Below, in pieces: positions 34,471 to 47,240 of a stretch of DNA of 64,000 nt. The notes beneath the pieces are model-generated. The model made no database searches and was not told the origin of the DNA. It worked only from the letters and a program-made list of their open reading frames with translations. This stretch comes from Loripinus fragilis (taxonomy: Eukaryota; Mollusca; Bivalvia; Lucinida; Lucinidae). Made by a program: the position numbers and the translations under genes. The DNA lies in the NCBI GenBank assembly GCA_964019695.1, contig OZ026530.1, positions 42,517,716-42,581,715 of the forward strand. The letters run 5' to 3'. The first letter of the stretch is position 1. Every line of letters begins with the position of its first letter.

Positions 34471-37400
34471 GCAGAACCTTGATGGAAAATTAGAGCTAAA
34501 TGGACCAAGCATGATGTCTACTCACATTAGGCTGGTAGCATTTCTTTAGCCCAGTCTATCTGCGAGTCATGGGCCTTTTTCTTTGTTTCATCAGAGTATG
34601 TTTGTTTCTCTGTGATGATACATTGCAATAGTTTGAAAACCTCCATGCCATCTACACAGTTTTTGTTTTAACAACAACAGAATCTAGGGCAAAGATTCGG
34701 TACCAGTAAAATGTATCTAAGCCCCACTCCAGTGGCTTGTGCTACAGTCTGTTCTAAGGCGATGGTTCTATTTCTGATGATTCATCATTAATTGTTGCTC
34801 CCATTTTGTGGTCCCTTGTGTCCATATTGTGTTGTGCATTGCTTTGTGTCCTTAATAGTTTTGCAATCATCTTGATTGGGAAGAGAGAGCTGGTCGCTTT
34901 ACTTTGTCCTCCTAGTGTCTTGTGACTGATATGTCTGTGGCTGTTCCTTAAGGTGCTGTTGGTGTGATTGTGGTATTTCCTGATCATGCTCACATTTTTT
35001 ATAGCTGTGAGGCGTTAAGTCAACAGGCAGGGTCACACTATTTTTTTATTTAATATATGCTTCTTTCTGAAATTAAGCAAGAATGAGTGTTGAAATTAAA
35101 CCATGTAATTGAATGTATTATGATATAATTCTAACATTTTATGTAATAAATAGACCAGAAGCTTATTTCTGCATGAGCCTTAGTATTTGAACCGGCACAG
35201 CTTACCTGTCAGATCAGGTTTGAATGCTAAAAACACAATCCTGAGGTCTTTTGCGACATTGCTAAACATTTTGTACTGTCAAATTGCGGTAGCAAATTTT
35301 CTGTAGGACATGATCTTTAAATGTACCCTACGTTGCATAATGGTAATAAGATATTGAGAGAAAACAGGCATGATGTTCCCCTATTGCTGCTATTTTCAAA
35401 AAAAATATATTTTCCTTTAAATGTGTGTTTTATATCTATGCACTGACAGAAGACAGTTAAACAATATAAACGTTTTAAACAAAAGACATTCAGACGCAAA
35501 AATGCCTTATGGAAGGGATGGATATACCCCCCCCCCCCCAATATAATGGGAAAATGTAGTCTGTCCTATATCTTTATTTATCAAATAAAAAAAAAACATA
35601 TTATACATCAATTTTTAGCTATATTCTTATGGTATGATTTTAGTGTTTGACATGTAACAGCAACAAACAAAAAAACATACCATTTGAACTGACAGCCCAA
35701 GAAAGCATGTATTACTCAAAAAGTCATATTAATTTAAGTGTACATTTTCTGTCGCAATATTTTGTATCTTTGAACTATACTTAATTCTTCTATATCGACA
35801 TGAAGCTTGTCTTAAAAGCATTTAATTAAATGCAGAAAAAGTCGGTATGCGATTAAACAACAAACCATATGATATAACAGTTATATACGTTACTTATTTT
35901 CAAATGCATTACTATTTAATGCAGTACTATCATTAGACCATGAGCTGCCAAAACACCTCTTAAGAAGGAAGGTGTAGACTGTGATTTTCTAAAACCTCTT
36001 ATTTTTAACCACAAAATTAAGTATGTTTGCTCCTTATCAGTTTTAGAGTTACCATGCAACAGTAAAATTTACTATGTTACCTTGCAAAAATTGGAATTCA
36101 TATAACCTTAATACCAAATTATTCCTTTTTCTTTCATATCAATTTCATCTTTAAATTGAAAGCAAATTACTAGCAATACAATTTTAACTAATTAATTTAG
36201 GCAGACTGTTGTTACTGTTATATATTTTACTTTCTTTTAAATAAAATAGTTTATGCATTAATGACACTTTATGAGTGAGTACTACTAATTTATGTAAAGT
36301 ACTGTCATTGGAGTGCGCAGTATGAAAGAAATGATGAATAATGCATTTGACACAAAATGCAACGAAAATGAACTCCAATAAAGCATGGCTGATTAAATCT
36401 CTTAAAACTGTAATCACTTAAAACGCCACTTCAAGTCAGAGTGTTTTATCAAATTTGTAAGCAGCATTTAAAAACACAAACAAAAAAATGCTTACTTTTA
36501 TGACCAAATAATGCTTCTTAAATGCTTAAATGATAATCTTTCATCTCTCTGAAATGTATATATTTGCTTTTTTATATAAGGAATGATATATACAATATAT
36601 CCTATCACTACCTAATTTAGATGTAAAAAATTGATATTAAACGATCTGACGCCCATTGTGTAAGCCACCAAAATACATATAATTATAGCATATTAGCTAT
36701 TGATAACACCAACTATATTTATAATATTTTGGGACAAAAGCTAACCCATAACTCCTAAAATTGCCTAAAATATGTCTTTCAAAATATAGGTCAAAATTTA
36801 GAAATGAAAAGAAATGAAACATTAAAGCAGACATTAATCCTTGCCTTAAGAAAAAGAAACTGTTTTTAATGGTAATGGTTTCTGTCCAATGCATGGAACA
36901 TGACATGCCTATCCCTATGGTAATAATCTCTTTATATCCAAAGCATATTCAGGTTGGTGAAGAAAGAATGCAAGTTAGGGAAATAATTCTTCTAAATAGG
37001 ATATCTTATAAACTGTTATCAGCTTAGTAAATGATCCGAAGTAATTAGTTGGTGTGATTAAAAGCTAAAACAAGTAATGTGTCATCATCTGCATATGCAT
37101 AGAGATGTCAGTATACAATGTGATTTTGAGACAGTCTCTTTCAAAATTAGCTGATTACAGACACGTATTATGCATACTATCTAATGTTTCATGTATCACA
37201 TTTTATTCTACCAACTCTTAGAGGATTGATTCTATCTGGATTGTAAGCAAAGTTAAATTGTATGCTACCACATGCATAAAAACCTTAGTAATTTGCAGTC
37301 TTCTTATCGTAAATTAAAATAGATATACAAAGAACTAGCCTGTATCGTTTTAGGGATTATGTTTGTATATTATGAACAGCAAAACACTGTGTACACAGTT

Positions 37401-38066
37401 TGTTTTAAATAACTGATTAGATTTCTTTCAATTTAATTAAACTTAGCTTATTTCAGATAAATATAACAAAATATACATCCAACATATATAAGCTTTCAGA
37501 CCCAATTATATACTGTCTTTGACAACAATTTGGACAAACAAAGGACCTTACGATATATTTTTTATGGTAATATATATCACTTTGATATATTTGATAGAAA
37601 ATGAAATGTATCTTTCTACTATTACTGAAGTGTTATCTTTTTCTTTATTTGTGAGTTTTAAAATCTTTAACTTTGGACAAATCAAAATAAATATGTTGTT
37701 GATATAAAACGTTCAGATATTTACTTTTTCAGAAATGTGTATAGATATATTTTCTTGATAAGAACTGATAATTATTTTAGGACAAACTGATATCTTGTCA
37801 TAAATTAAACAAAAAAAATAATTTTGGAATTAAATAAAGTATTATATGACATAAAATATAAGGTATTAAGCAATATATATAGTAATTCTTAAAGTCTGTA
37901 ATGTATGTTGCATATTGACATACAAGCGACAAAATGATATTTTACACCAGAAACAATATCAGTTATAGCTTTGCACTCTTATTTATCTGTAGAATGCTCA
38001 TGTTTGGTTTTGTAAAGTATACATGCTTATTTTCAAAGTGAAAATGTTATTTCCTTAATTAATATT
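34471..38066. other. Long AT-rich stretch, almost featureless
   Basis: A dispersed repeat at 34866-34992 (GGGAAGAGAGAGCTGGTCGC, TGATTGTGGTATTTCCTGAT) matches 63895-64000 and 8222-8315. A C run is at 35528-35540. From 35541 to 38066 I see no repeat, RNA or protein signal. Confidence 0.5.
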
Positions 38067-38222
38067 TGAGCTGCGACATGAGATTTCCAACAATGTGTAA
38101 CAGTGTAGCCTCCTTTTAAGCGACTAGCAAAGGCTCTGATCAGACTGCGCATATGCGCAGGCTGATCTGAGTCTTTGCCGGTTGCACATACCACATTGTT
38201 GGAAATCTCATGCCGTGGCTCA
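38067..38222. mobile_element. Fold-back element with module C palindrome, copy 2
   Basis: 31-bp terminal inverted repeats, 28 of 31 matching: begins TGAGCTGCGACATGAGATTT, ends GGAAATCTCATGCCGTGGCT plus CA. Inside, CAAAGGCTCTGATCAGACTG and the exact palindrome TGCGCATATGCGCA. At 156 bp it is a minimal form of the element at 8814-9041. Confidence 0.93.
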
Positions 38223-38293
38223 TTTTATTTGGGGTCATCGTATTCAACAGCCTATACTTATACAAGTATGTGTGATAAAAACAAGCTATTTGC

Positions 38294-38425
38294 AGTTTTG
38301 AAATATAATGTTAATTGTCTATTAGGAACATGTTACTTAAAATATAAATACTTTTATGAAGTTTTGAAATATAATGTTAATTGTCTATTAGGAACATGTT
38401 ACTTAAAATATAAATACTTTTATGA
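38294..38425. repeat. 66-bp tandem duplication
   Basis: AGTTTTGAAATATAATGTTA begins units at 38294 and 38360, and the two 66-bp units are essentially identical. Because 66 is a multiple of 3, a 153-codon frame (38175-38636) survives through it with a 22-residue repeat. That frame starts inside the fold-back element and has no known domain, so I treat it as non-coding. Confidence 0.92.
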
Positions 38426-38639
38426 AGATTATCAAATGAAACTATTAAACATAAATGATTTTGAAAGGTGTAGTTGCACATGTAACGTTAATGACATAAA
38501 TGATATAAAGGTGTGTTTCTGGAAGCAAACAATTTATGTTGATACTTGTTTAAAACCCCAAACAAGCTGTTGGCAGTTTAGAGTAACTGTATATATCATC
38601 TGGACACTCTTTTTAAATGTCACAATTTTGTTTTAATAG

Positions 38640-39301
38640 TAAAACATGGGGTAGTTGTATTAAACACCTGCCACTGAAAAACTGCTGCCATAATTTGACC
38701 ATACGACGTGCCAAGAAATGTTGTAGAAGGCTAGTCCTAACTCTTTATGAAGTCAAACCTTTTCAGGCATGAAACTTTTGTGAAATGAATTTTCAAATAT
38801 TTAGCTTCTCAATTAAAATATCAGATTTTGAGTCTCAGACACCACCTGAAAATTTGAAGACAGAATTGAAGCCAGTTCCTTGATACTTTTGAAGACAGTT
38901 CATCAACATATTAGTATTATGCTCAATGACATATGGCTGGAAAATATTTGATAATTAGTATAAATAATAATGGATGATTTGAGGTAGACTGACTCCCCTC
39001 ATATGTTCCATATTTGCCAATAGATATCATGTCCTATGACCTATTCTGTTTTTTCTTGTAATAGTTACTTCTCAACTTGTGCTCAGAACAAAAACTTAGC
39101 CATTTGAAGATTGAACGCTATGTAAAGATATGCATGTTTTGCTAAACAAATGTTTGGCAGCTGGGAGCCAGGCTACATTTGATGTTATAAGTAGATATAC
39201 ATTAGTGAGTTAATGATTGAATGTGATAGAAGATTGATAGAACATATTCCCTGACAATTATAGAAAATTTTAATGTTGCGTTTAACTACTGGATCATCAA
39301 C
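38640..39301. other. No recognised feature
   Basis: AT-rich; nothing assigned. Confidence 0.4.
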
Positions 39302-39744
39302 TCAGGGGGGGGGGGAGTAACTTGGGAGTAATTTTTGTACGGGTGTGCGAGCCAGTTTTTCTAAACATACCCAAATCATATACTTGGTCTTCAAAAAAAT
39401 GACCTATTCATATACTTGATTGAACAAAATGTTTACAAATTCATATACTGTTCTTTGATTTTTACATACTCTCTTTGCTGTCTGTAAACACAGTTTACAA
39501 ATAAATATTACAATTTTGGTTTCTGAGCTGAATATCTGAGCAATAATATGAGTATTTTCAAACAGGGATGTCAGAAAATGGGACCATTCATATAACAATG
39601 ATGAAAAACTGGGTCAGTCATATACTTTTTCTTAGAAAAAGGGGGCTTATCATATACCTGGCAGCGCTGAAAAGGGGACTATTTGGCATGCACATCCGTA
39701 CTATGTCATATATAGGTAGTTACCCCCCCCCCCCCCCCCCCTGA
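39302..39744. mobile_element. TIR element with G/C-run ends, 443 bp
   Basis: Begins TCAG followed by an 11-base G run and AGTAACTT; ends AGTTA, a C run of about 19 and TGA. Just inside are ACGGGTGTGC and GCACATCCGT, also inverted. GATCATCA flanks it at 39292-39299 and 39745-39752; two bases (AC) separate the left flank from the TIR. The interior repeats TTCATATACT several times. Non-autonomous; an 8-bp duplication would fit hAT. Confidence 0.8.
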
Positions 39745-40379
39745 GATCATCACTAATAGGTGATTAACATAAAGAGTAAGGACTAGCCTCTATAACATTT
39801 CTAGGCACCAAGATCAGTTGTTGATTTAAAAAAATGTTTTTTGTTTACCTGATTTTATTAATAATAGGCAAACATGTTAAGGATAGATGCAGCTAGGCTG
39901 ATGTCATCCCTTAGCTAGACATATATCTTATTTTAGATGTAGTTTGTCAACGATGACAAGCATTCCATTTTGATACCAAAGCAGATTGATGGTAGGCATA
40001 CCATATTTCCTTCATATCTTCAATGGGTTATGTTTTTATGTTTGGTGATATAAACATATTTTTGCACAGACAATGTAATGGTGGCTTTATAGACATAGGC
40101 CATGTGCATGTCCAATGAAATCGAGGTGCAATAGCTAATATGTATCTTGATTTATATCAGGCCTTTGTATATTATATCATCAATAAATTAATAAGAATTG
40201 GGACATTCCATAAAATCACAATATAAAATTTGTCAATGCACTGATAGCAATTCTGTTGGTGAACTATCTTGTCAGTGAATTGTCTTGATTCTGCTTAAAA
40301 ACATGACAATTAGCGTGGTTTGCTGTTTCTTTGTCTGTCTGTCTGACTGCCTCTGTAGATAGACTTGTTATGACTCAGA
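39745..40379. other. No recognised feature
   Basis: AT-rich; nothing assigned. Confidence 0.4.
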
Positions 40380-40945
40380 ATCGCCAAAGGCTTTGCTACT
40401 CGAACTACCCGTACAGAAACTATGCTCAAAATACTCATCCAGAAGCATTGCATAACCCGAAATACCCATCCACCTCAACTCGAAAAACGCTACAGTTTAT
40501 ATGCCCTGTAAGTGGAACTTTTGGTGTGCGTACAGTCTGGAAATGGTCATAAAACTGGGGTTAAGTTTAGAAATAGCAATATGTTGGGGATATATTATTT
40601 TTTTTCTTCATGTTACGGGTCTAACATGAAGAAAATATGAAATAAATACCATCTTATCATGACAAAAATGTAAATTCAATGACCCAAACCCAGGCAAATT
40701 TTACTGAGCAACAGCCGTTTCAGCAGCATTTTTATCCATAACAGCAAAATAAAACATGTATAAACGGAAAATAAGAAACATTTAAAGAAAAAATCTATAT
40801 TGGAAGCGGAATGCGCATTCAATCTGTTAAATTAAATAGACCAAACTATGCATTTACCCTCTAGTGTGGTTCATCCTCCAACGTCCGCCATTTTGTACTC
40901 GAAAAAACGGTCGCATAGGTACAGCCTCCGATAGCCTGCTCAAGT
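40380..40945 (-). repeat. Dispersed ~550-bp repeat, copy 2 (inverted)
   Basis: The minus strand starts GCAGGCTATCGGAGGCTGTA, CCTATGCGACCGTTTTTTCG, ACAAAATGGCGGACG and ends with GTAGCGTTTTTCGAG and GATGAGTATTTTGAGC. It contains a hairpin at 40602-40635 with 14-bp perfect arms (TTTTCTTCATGTTA). Confidence 0.7.
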
Positions 40946-40971
40946 ATCGGCTTTTACTAAAAGTAACAAAG

Positions 40972-41110
40972 AGGGGAAAGATCAGGAATCGATACACAAT
41001 CAAGCACCTCACCTGACCCAAGATACCAATGGGAAAGTGACAAATCACAATTAGACATCACAAACAAGAGCCAAGAGGTCCCAGCAGTGACCACAAGGCA
41101 TCAATAAACA
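40972..41110. repeat. Dispersed repeat fragment, copy 2
   Basis: GAGGGGAAAGATCAGGAATC, ACAATCAAGCACCTCACC, AACAAGAGCCAAGAGG. Partner of 11915-12060. Confidence 0.7.
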
Positions 41111-41139
41111 GGGGTGCACAAAAGCATAACAAATACAAG

Positions 41140-41225
41140 ACAGAAATAACATGAATGATCCACAAAAGAAGCTACACCTTGGATCGGACAGTAAAATATT
41201 TTAATTGGAGGGCTTAAATAAAATC
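41140..41225. repeat. Dispersed repeat fragment
   Basis: ATGATCCACAAAAGAAGCTA, CACCTTGGATCGGACAGTAA, GGAGGGCTT. The same words occur at 47553-47640. Confidence 0.7.
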
Positions 41226-41394
41226 TCTTTACAGAATGTGAGTAAGAGCAAAATAAATATTATATAAAATTAATCCGTGTCCAGATCCAGAAAGATGAAT
41301 GAAATTGTTATCATTCCAAACGTAGGCATGGATCAAGGAACTCTAGAGTTTAAGTAATTTAAGTCTGGAAGTGTGTGTGTGTGGGGGGGGGTAT

Positions 41395-42290
41395 GTAGGA
41401 CCGATCCTGTTCTTTATTTTTATAAATGACCTGCCGGATAACATAAGGTCTTCGATCTGTGGCCAATCATTGGCAAATGAACTTCAATGTGGCCAAATGT
41501 CACTCTATGAGAGTGACTCGGTCATAGAGTGACTCGGCATCAGCATTACAAACAAATTCTCTTTGATTATTCCCTTCACAAGAAAACTATGGAAAAGTTC
41601 AGTTGGCAAAATACCTTGGTATAACCATCTCTGATAATATGGATTGGGGTCAACACATTTCAGAAATTTCTTCCAAAGCAACTAAGGCACTCGGTTTTCT
41701 TCGCAGGAATTTGGCTTTTGCAACTAGGAGTACTAAGGAAGTTGCATACAAAACTTTGGTTAGGCCTAAACTAGAGTATGCAGCACCATTTTGGAGCCCT
41801 TACTCAAAGCTTTGGATTAATCAGGTAGAGAAAGTTCAGAGGACAGCAGCCCGCTGGACCTGCCGGAGATGGTGAAACACAGGTAGTGTCGGTGAGGTGC
41901 TCGATGTGCGTGAGTGCCATCTCTCGAGGCCTGTAGGGATCGGTTCTCCCTTCTCCTCTTTCATAAGATACATTGTGGTGCTGTGTCTATAGAAAAAGAC
42001 AAGTACCTGACCCTGCTCACATTTTGAAATCTACCAGGTCATCAAACAGTGCCCAATATTGTAGATACCAGACATACAGTGATGCACTGAAGAACTTTTT
42101 TTCCAAAGACTATTCCACAGTGAAATAGTTTTTCTCCTTCTGTGGTCAATTCCCAGACCACTCAGGAGTTTAGGGCACTCCTAAATTAGTAAAAAGCACA
42201 GCCAACAGATTATATTTTCTTTTTTCTCAAAATTCTAAAATTTGCGTAATGATCAGTATCGATTGAGCAAGTGTCTAAAGAAAAAAGAAG
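41395..42290 (+). pseudogene. Non-LTR retrotransposon RT fragment, copy 1
   Basis: Reading starts GPILFFIFINDLPDNI, the block just before the reverse-transcriptase catalytic YADD box in CR1/Jockey-type LINEs. The sequence then jumps to WQMNFNVAKCHSMRV, so the catalytic box itself has been deleted. At 41603-41875 it reads AKYLGITISDNMDWGQHISE, KALGFLRRNLA, AYKTLVRPKLEYAAPFWSPY and KVQRTAARW, the typical post-RT thumb region. The end reads in other frames to a stop at 42187-42189. Several frameshifts and a (TG)n/G-run junction near 41376-41390 mark it as dead. CR1/Jockey assignment is by motif order only. Confidence 0.9.
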
Positions 42291-42607
42291 GGGGGCAGGG
42301 CCGGGGGCTGGGGCGGTCACATGGTAATGGGTGGTAATTTTTTAGTTCCAAAACAAGATGGTGGAGCACTGCCTACATGGGTGTAAATATTTGTATAACT
42401 TGATTTATTGTGGAGTACTCCAAAGTGTCCAGTTTTACTTGTTTTAGGTGGTTGTTCTGGCACATAGAGTACTAATCCAGTCGGCCCAGTACACTGTCTT
42501 ATTGCCAGTTATATCGCCTCTCCGACCTTTTATCCGCTAATGTTGTCTGCTGATAAACAAAATATTAAGCAAACAGTTTGGACCAAGATCCGGTCTAACA
42601 CATTGTT

Positions 42608-43893
42608 GGGCCTGATCTGGATTCAAGCAGTTATTGCTTAAAGGAGGCACAGTTTGTATGACTGTGCATGTCAAAACAAACCTACTAATTATCCCTTAAG
42701 ACAAAGTCGGAATCCAACTGTTTGTCATTCTGTTGATATTGACTGAATTTGTTTTGAAGAAGTTAAATCATGAAGAATCAGCAGACAACACAAATGCTAA
42801 AATCATATTACCTCTCAACTATTTAACAAAAACTGTTAAAGTAGACAAATGTTTTATTTTTATTAGCTGATATTAACAATATAAGTTTTATTACTATGCC
42901 CAAGCAAAGTCAGAAAAAACACCACAATATCAAATAGCTTGGATCCTGATCCTGTAATCTGTACCTGAGATGTAGGGCCTGATCTGGATCTAAACTCTTT
43001 GCAAAGTGAATAAAGAGATGGAACAAGCAGGTGGCCCTAACAGGTGCAGCTTTACTGTGAATACAGGTATATGGGCAGCATAATGTGAAAAACTGTCTTT
43101 TGGTTTGTGACCAAGTAAATCTAAAATACAGTTTACCCGCTTGCTTCACAACAACATGCAGCAACTGAGCTGGATCCATACCACATACAATATTAATGTG
43201 AATAAATGCAGAAAAAATACTTTGCCATTGAATAAAATCCTCAAAAGATGAATACTGTGCAGAAAAAATCCCCATGGGGAAAAATACCTGCGGGGAAAAA
43301 TACCTGCGGGGAAATATCCCCGCGGGGATTTTTCCCCATGGGGAAAATAAAAATGTTAATATATACTTGAAACATACTCAAATGTGTCAAACAGATTGCA
43401 AGAGTGAACCTAAGCTTGATTTTAGACCCTTAAACAGATGTTTTAAAAATCCCCGCGGGGATTTTTCTCCAAAAATCCCTGCGGGGAAAAATCCCCGCGG
43501 GGAAAAATGAAAAATTGTTATTACTGGTTGACTTTCATTTTTACACACCATTAACATGAGATCTTGTCATATTTGAATGAAAAGATGAGTTTTAGAATTT
43601 TCGAAAATCCCCACGGGGAAATTTTCCACACAGGGAAAAAATCCCCGCGGGGATGGTGAAAAATCCCCGCGGGGAAATATTTTCCCCGCGGGGATTTGCA
43701 AATCCCCGCGGGGATTTTGACCTTTGCCGTGGAATTATTTCTAGGTCATAACAGATTTTAAGCCAAAAACCTATAGAATTTCCTCAGTGGGGTCTATTAT
43801 ACTGGAAATAAGTCATTTTAGCTTTCTATGTCAACTAAAAGTACTAGGTCATTTTGCCAAAAACTGGTTTGGCAAAAAAATTCCGGTGGCAGT
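42608..43893 (+). repeat. 1.28-kb dispersed block, copy 2
   Basis: Same content and orientation as 4997-6281, about 37.6 kb away. Palindrome clusters lie at 43268-43346, 43449-43504 and 43606-43714. Some palindromes differ from copy 1 in their core (for example CCACGGGG here against CCGTGGGG). Confidence 0.9.
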
Positions 43894-45142
43894 TATTTAT
43901 AAGCTATCGGAGGTGGTGTTGCAAGGGAAATGAAATTTTCGATGTTTGAATGTAATGAATTAGTCGAAAATTGATTTCCCTTGTTTTACTATGCTCCGAT
44001 AGGTAAGTAGCCGTGTTAAGAAACCACGAGAAAGTTGAGTTTAAGATTTGAAATGGTCATTCAGCTGTGGAACGACTGACTAGCAAGACGTGTTTTATTT
44101 AATATGCATGTATTTACATGTAGTATGCGATAAGAGGGCTATAGGCATTAAGGTATTGGGTTTCCCATATAAAGTAATGCATGCATCCTTCTAATCGTAG
44201 TTCAAAAGTCTGTAGAGGGTTCTGTCCAAGGGGCTGTTATGTGGTAGATGACTATGTATGCATATAGATGTTTTAATAAACATCAAGAAAAGTTTCTTAT
44301 GAAAGAAATGGAAAAGTTTATGGAAAATATAAGGTGAAGTCGGTCGGTAGTTCCAGCGGCTTACACCGAAAAATAAGATTTTTGTTCTTGTTGTATTTAT
44401 AAGCTATCGGAGGTGGTGTTGCAAGGGAAGTCCAATTTTCGTCATAAGGAGCCAATAGAGGAGTTTCCCATTATCGGATTTTACCTGTATCACTTGACAT
44501 CGGCTGGCCAGTCCAGCAATTGGATTACTTACGGTATATAAGAGCAATCCTACCCGAAAATTCTTCAAGTAACTTTATAATTAAGATCTGTAAATGATTC
44601 CAAATGACTTACAACGCGAAGCTCTCTAAACAGATACTGTAGAAACAAGTGTTAAAAGTTTCTATTCTCATTCGGCGTTCATACGTTTACAAATGCAATA
44701 AAATATTTTACCAATGAGGGATATGAGTTACCCGACATTCCGTTTTGGGCTCATATGCGGTCCCAAATTTCAAAACCTACTGGCTCTCTACGAATAACCC
44801 ATTTAAATATTCAATCTTTTCAACTCGAAGTGCGCGAGGGTTTCAGACATTTCACAGCGAGCTTTCAGTAGTTTTAGCTAAAAGGAGCTTGGTTGCAAAT
44901 AATATTGAATCAAAAAGTTATTATTCTCCTCTAAACTAACACTCGATCCGAGTCTAAAAAAATATGCGTTTGAATACACAAAAACAACACTGTAAAAATG
45001 CGTTTACAGATTAAAAACTTTCTGAGACGCATTTCTTGTCCCGTTTTTTAACGTGTATAAAGGCAAGACACGTATCAAAGCTAAACACATCAGAGAAAAT
45101 GTTTAGATATTTCACATGTTTAGGACAGGTACATGCTGAAAA
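43894..45142. other. Unassigned, with a 33-bp direct repeat
   Basis: TTATAAGCTATCGGAGGTGG followed by TGTTGCAAGGGAA occurs at 43898-43930 and 44397-44429. The first copy begins right at the end of the 1.28-kb block. The rest has no recognised feature. Confidence 0.6.
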
Positions 45143-46032
45143 CCTAGGTCATACTTGATTCACCTGGTCGGAGTACGCTTTTTACTCTGGACAGGCAGAA
45201 TTCCAATCAAGTATCAGAGAACAGCTGTGTAGAAGCTGTTCCGAGTTCACCACCCTCCGAGGTGACGTAGTCGGAGTAGAGAGGTCACGTGATCAAACAA
45301 AAATGGCGGAAAGGCTGAATGGAATAAAACCTTCCACAAAAATTAGTGGCATCTCCACCAGCGAAGGTTTCGTCGTATCTGCCTTTCGACAAACCCTTCG
45401 CCTCACGACCCTCAAAATTTATTATTAGCGCAGACAATTCGACCAATGAAAACGCCAGGAAGGATTTTTTCGATAATCCCTTCCTGCCAATCAGATTAAA
45501 TGTAGCAGTTTATCGGCATATAATGTTCACCACCCGCTAAGTCTCCATAAGTCCAGATAAGCAACGCTTTTGGCCGCAAAATTATTTATTTTTCATCTAT
45601 AATTAAGTTCAAAATTATGTTATGGGTGCTCAAAATAACCATCTTAATGTGACAGTTCTTTTCAGCACATTAAACGTACATTTTAGTTGTTAAATGAGAA
45701 AACTGAATGTAAATTAATCACGCTGTCTTATCCGGAGGTCTGGTGTTTATCTATTTTTTGCACCGCTTTGTGATTAATCATATTAATTGTTTAATCATTT
45801 TAATTGTTATTATTTTCGGCTTACGACGTATTCGATCGGAGAAAATCAAAGCTGTGAGGCCAAGGGTTAGATTAGACAATCGCAACCCTTGGTAGGACAA
45901 GATGATGTTCTGGCGTACTTGATTCATAGAGTAACTACGGAGTACGCCGAAATGTGCTGTCTCACTTGATTCACATCATCTTCTGGGAGTACTCTGAACG
46001 CACAGAACAGTATGAATCAAGTACGACCCTAG
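45143..46032. mobile_element. Candidate 890-bp TIR element
   Basis: CCTAGGTCATACTTGATTCA at the left is the inverted match of the right end (minus strand CTAGGGTCGTACTTGATTCA). Internal copies of GTACTTGATTCA and GGAGTACGC words lie near both ends. It carries a module B hairpin at 45619-45702. A 43-codon frame starts at 45303 in the context AAAATGGCGG and ends at a TAG; it matches no known transposase. No target duplication found. Confidence 0.55.
45619..45702. repeat. Module B hairpin, diverged
   Basis: TTATGGGTGCTCAAAATAAC, core ATCTTAATGTGAC, then AGTTCTTTTCAGCACATTAA. Same order as the other module B copies with reduced pairing. Confidence 0.6.
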
Positions 46033-47240
46033 ATATGTATTAGACAAACATGCCACTATTTTAAACACTTCTCTAAACATGTCCTATATCAGTCCCTTGT
46101 TATTGGACCAATATGTAAAACCTGTTTAAGGCCCACATGAGCCCTTTGTACTTTACCGGCTGGACAAAGGCTATCATGGTGACCTCTTGACCAGTCCCAT
46201 TCAACAAATTTGCCAGGGATACAGAAAAGGGGCCCATACTGGCAAAATTCAGAAATTAACATTAAGGGTATGGGCATTTTCGTCAAAATTTTAGGGGCCA
46301 AGCCCAAAATTTAGGGGCCGTGGGCTATTGGACCCCTGTTAGTCTTTACCCCTGTAAACTGCTATAACACGGTTATGGTTTCTACTCTAGAGCAGAGTTC
46401 ATATCTTCCGAGGGGGCACAAAACATTGTATCGACGTCCCATCTCAGAACTGAGATGACATTGAATTAAAGTTGAATTTTGCTGAAGCCTCGACAATGAT
46501 TCAAAGTTTAAGACTAGGCATTGATCCAATGTTGAAGTCTTAACATTGAAACAATGTTGAATTATGTACTGAAGGACTTTAAAAACGTAACACTCAGATA
46601 GAAGCTTAAATTTATGTCTCAAAATACAATGCAAAATGATCAACTTGATTGTTAATTTAGTAATTCATGAAAATCTTGTCCAATTGACCCTTTCCTTCAT
46701 GACCATTCATGCTAAGCTCCACTCACTATGAATAATTATATAAACGTTCATGTTTGTACATAGAACAAAGAAATTACTTGTCAGGTCCACTAGTATAGGA
46801 TCATATCTAATCATATTGCTATTAGTCAACAGAGAAGACCCTGATCAGGCAGCTCTTACAAGAGTTGCCTGATCTGGGTCTGCTCTGTTTGCAAAAGTGT
46901 TGAAATGCGTCTCTATAAGGTAAAGGGTTAAAAGGAATTTAACACATTAAAATATAAACTGCTTAAGATAGGGGGCAACTGTTTCATGCGACAAAATGTT
47001 ATCAGTGAAATATTCCCTACTTCTTTAAATCACCCTAAAATTTGTGCCTTGAACTTTTAATCATCAAGAAATAACTCTTTTTCAGTCATATATTGTTTGG
47101 CAGGTCTGTGATACAGCTTATTTGGCGTTTATCTGTTTGTTCCCTTTTATTCAATGCCACAAAACCTCCGCTACTTAAAGAAATATTTTAGTGACCAAAT
47201 TTACATTAAGCAGTAACATTGTCAAGTTTAACTCATCATG
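46033..47240. other. Mostly unassigned; one module A hairpin
   Basis: The hairpin at 46844-46877 has arms GATCAGGCAGCTCTT and AAGAGTTGCCTGATC (one mismatch), then GGGTCTGCTCTGTTTGC. Confidence 0.6.

Noticed and set aside
38175..38636. 153-codon gene with a 22-residue repeat
   Set aside because: It starts inside a fold-back element and stays open across a 66-bp duplication by chance. Composition is that of AT-rich non-coding DNA.
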